A DNA stretch of 6,897 nt from Gammaproteobacteria bacterium (lineage in GTDB: Bacteria > Pseudomonadota > Gammaproteobacteria > Arenicellales > JAOTYS01): assembly GCA_029861795.1 (NCBI GenBank), contig JAOTYS010000253.1:1-6897 (forward strand), read 5' to 3'. This document shows, piece by piece, positions 6,614 through 6,897 of the stretch (the first letter of the stretch is position 1; every line of letters starts with the position of its first letter). The notes beneath the pieces are model-generated. The model worked only from the letters and a program-made list of their open reading frames with translations. It made no database searches and was not told the origin of the DNA. Position numbers and translations under genes: made by a program.

Positions 6614-6897
6614 ACGCCGTCAAACCAAGGAGTGGTGGACAAGCATTAGTGCAGGCGCTGGCGGGACATGGTGCCAACATGGTGTTTTGCGTTCCCGGGG
6701 AGAGTTTTCTGGCCGCCCTGGATGCGCTTTATGACGTTCGACAGACTGTGCAAACCATCGTGTGTCGACAAGAAGGCGGTGCGGCATTTATGGCCGAGGC
6801 CTATGGGAAGTTAACGGGTAGGCCCGGCATCTGCTTTGTGACCAGGGGCCCGGGAGCGACCAATGCCAGTATCGCTGTGCATACCGCAAAGCAAGAC
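6610..6897 (+). CDS. Thiamine-pyrophosphate-dependent enzyme, acetolactate-synthase-like, partial (N-terminal 96 residues)
   Basis: The reading frame starts at an ATG overlapping the hyuB TGA (ATGA) and is open to the right edge, so only the start of the N-terminal Pyr domain is present. VFCVPGESFLAALDAL (25-40), RQEGGAAFMAEAYGKLTG (53-70) and RGPGATNASIAVHTAKQD (79-96) are the hallmark motifs. E55 in RQEGG matches the glutamate that activates the TPP aminopyrimidine ring. Members decarboxylate 2-oxo acids or join them to a second carbonyl compound. The VPGES...ATNAS pattern fits the broad group of uncharacterised ALS-like enzymes of catabolic clusters better than biosynthetic IlvB (inference). 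No SD lies near the start, so its translation is probably coupled to hyuB. FAD- and TPP-binding C-terminal parts cannot be checked. Confidence 0.88.
   Translation, partial: MNAVKPRSGGQALVQALAGHGANMVFCVPGESFLAALDALYDVRQTVQTIVCRQEGGAAFMAEAYGKLTGRPGICFVTRGPGATNASIAVHTAKQD

Noticed and set aside
6610..6897. Biosynthetic acetolactate synthase (ilvB) as a specific call
   Set aside because: Only 96 residues are visible, the context is catabolic, and the motif wording fits the wider ALS-like group, so the biosynthetic assignment is unsupported.

Overview
The window comes from a bacterium, most likely a Gram-negative proteobacterium. The reasons are a Sec-exported LIV-type periplasmic binding protein, base composition around the middle of the range (GC somewhat above half, judged by eye), sigma70-like promoter hexamers, and GTG/ATG starts with SD motifs of mixed quality. 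I cannot name a genus from sequence alone. There are five protein-coding genes, two of them cut by the window edges. I see no rRNA, tRNA, CRISPR array, insertion sequence or phage gene.

Layout. Positions 1-921 (minus) hold the N-terminal two-thirds or so of a branched-chain-amino-acid-type ABC transporter substrate-binding protein with a signal peptide. Positions 922-1217 are non-coding and act as the upstream region of that gene: a strong SD, a hairpin plus T-run that could be an attenuator or terminator, a TTGACA-type promoter and inverted repeats. Positions 1218-2654 (minus) encode a complete FAD-linked D-2-hydroxyacid dehydrogenase of the GlcD/D-2-hydroxyglutarate dehydrogenase family. 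Positions 2655-2760 are a compact divergent control region with two back-to-back promoter candidates, an 18-bp palindrome and two copies of TCAGACTGA, each abutting a -35 element. Positions 2761-6613 (plus) encode the two halves of a hydantoinase/oxoprolinase-type ATP-dependent amidohydrolase or carboxylase, HyuA and HyuB. From 6610 to the right edge a thiamine-pyrophosphate-dependent enzyme of the acetolactate-synthase-like superfamily begins, overlapping the hyuB stop by ATGA.

How the genes may work together (inference). The right-hand three genes look like one operon (19-bp gap, then a 4-bp overlap). The FAD enzyme shares its control region with that operon, and the binding protein probably belongs to a transporter serving the same substrate. 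A plausible reading is a catabolic module: uptake of an amino-acid-like or cyclic-amide compound, ATP-dependent ring opening or carboxylation by HyuAB, oxidation of a D-2-hydroxy acid to a 2-oxo acid by the flavoenzyme, and cleavage or carboligation of a 2-oxo acid by the TPP enzyme. The actual substrate cannot be read from the sequence. Each family is known; the combination, with its symmetrical divergent promoter, is the part most worth following up.
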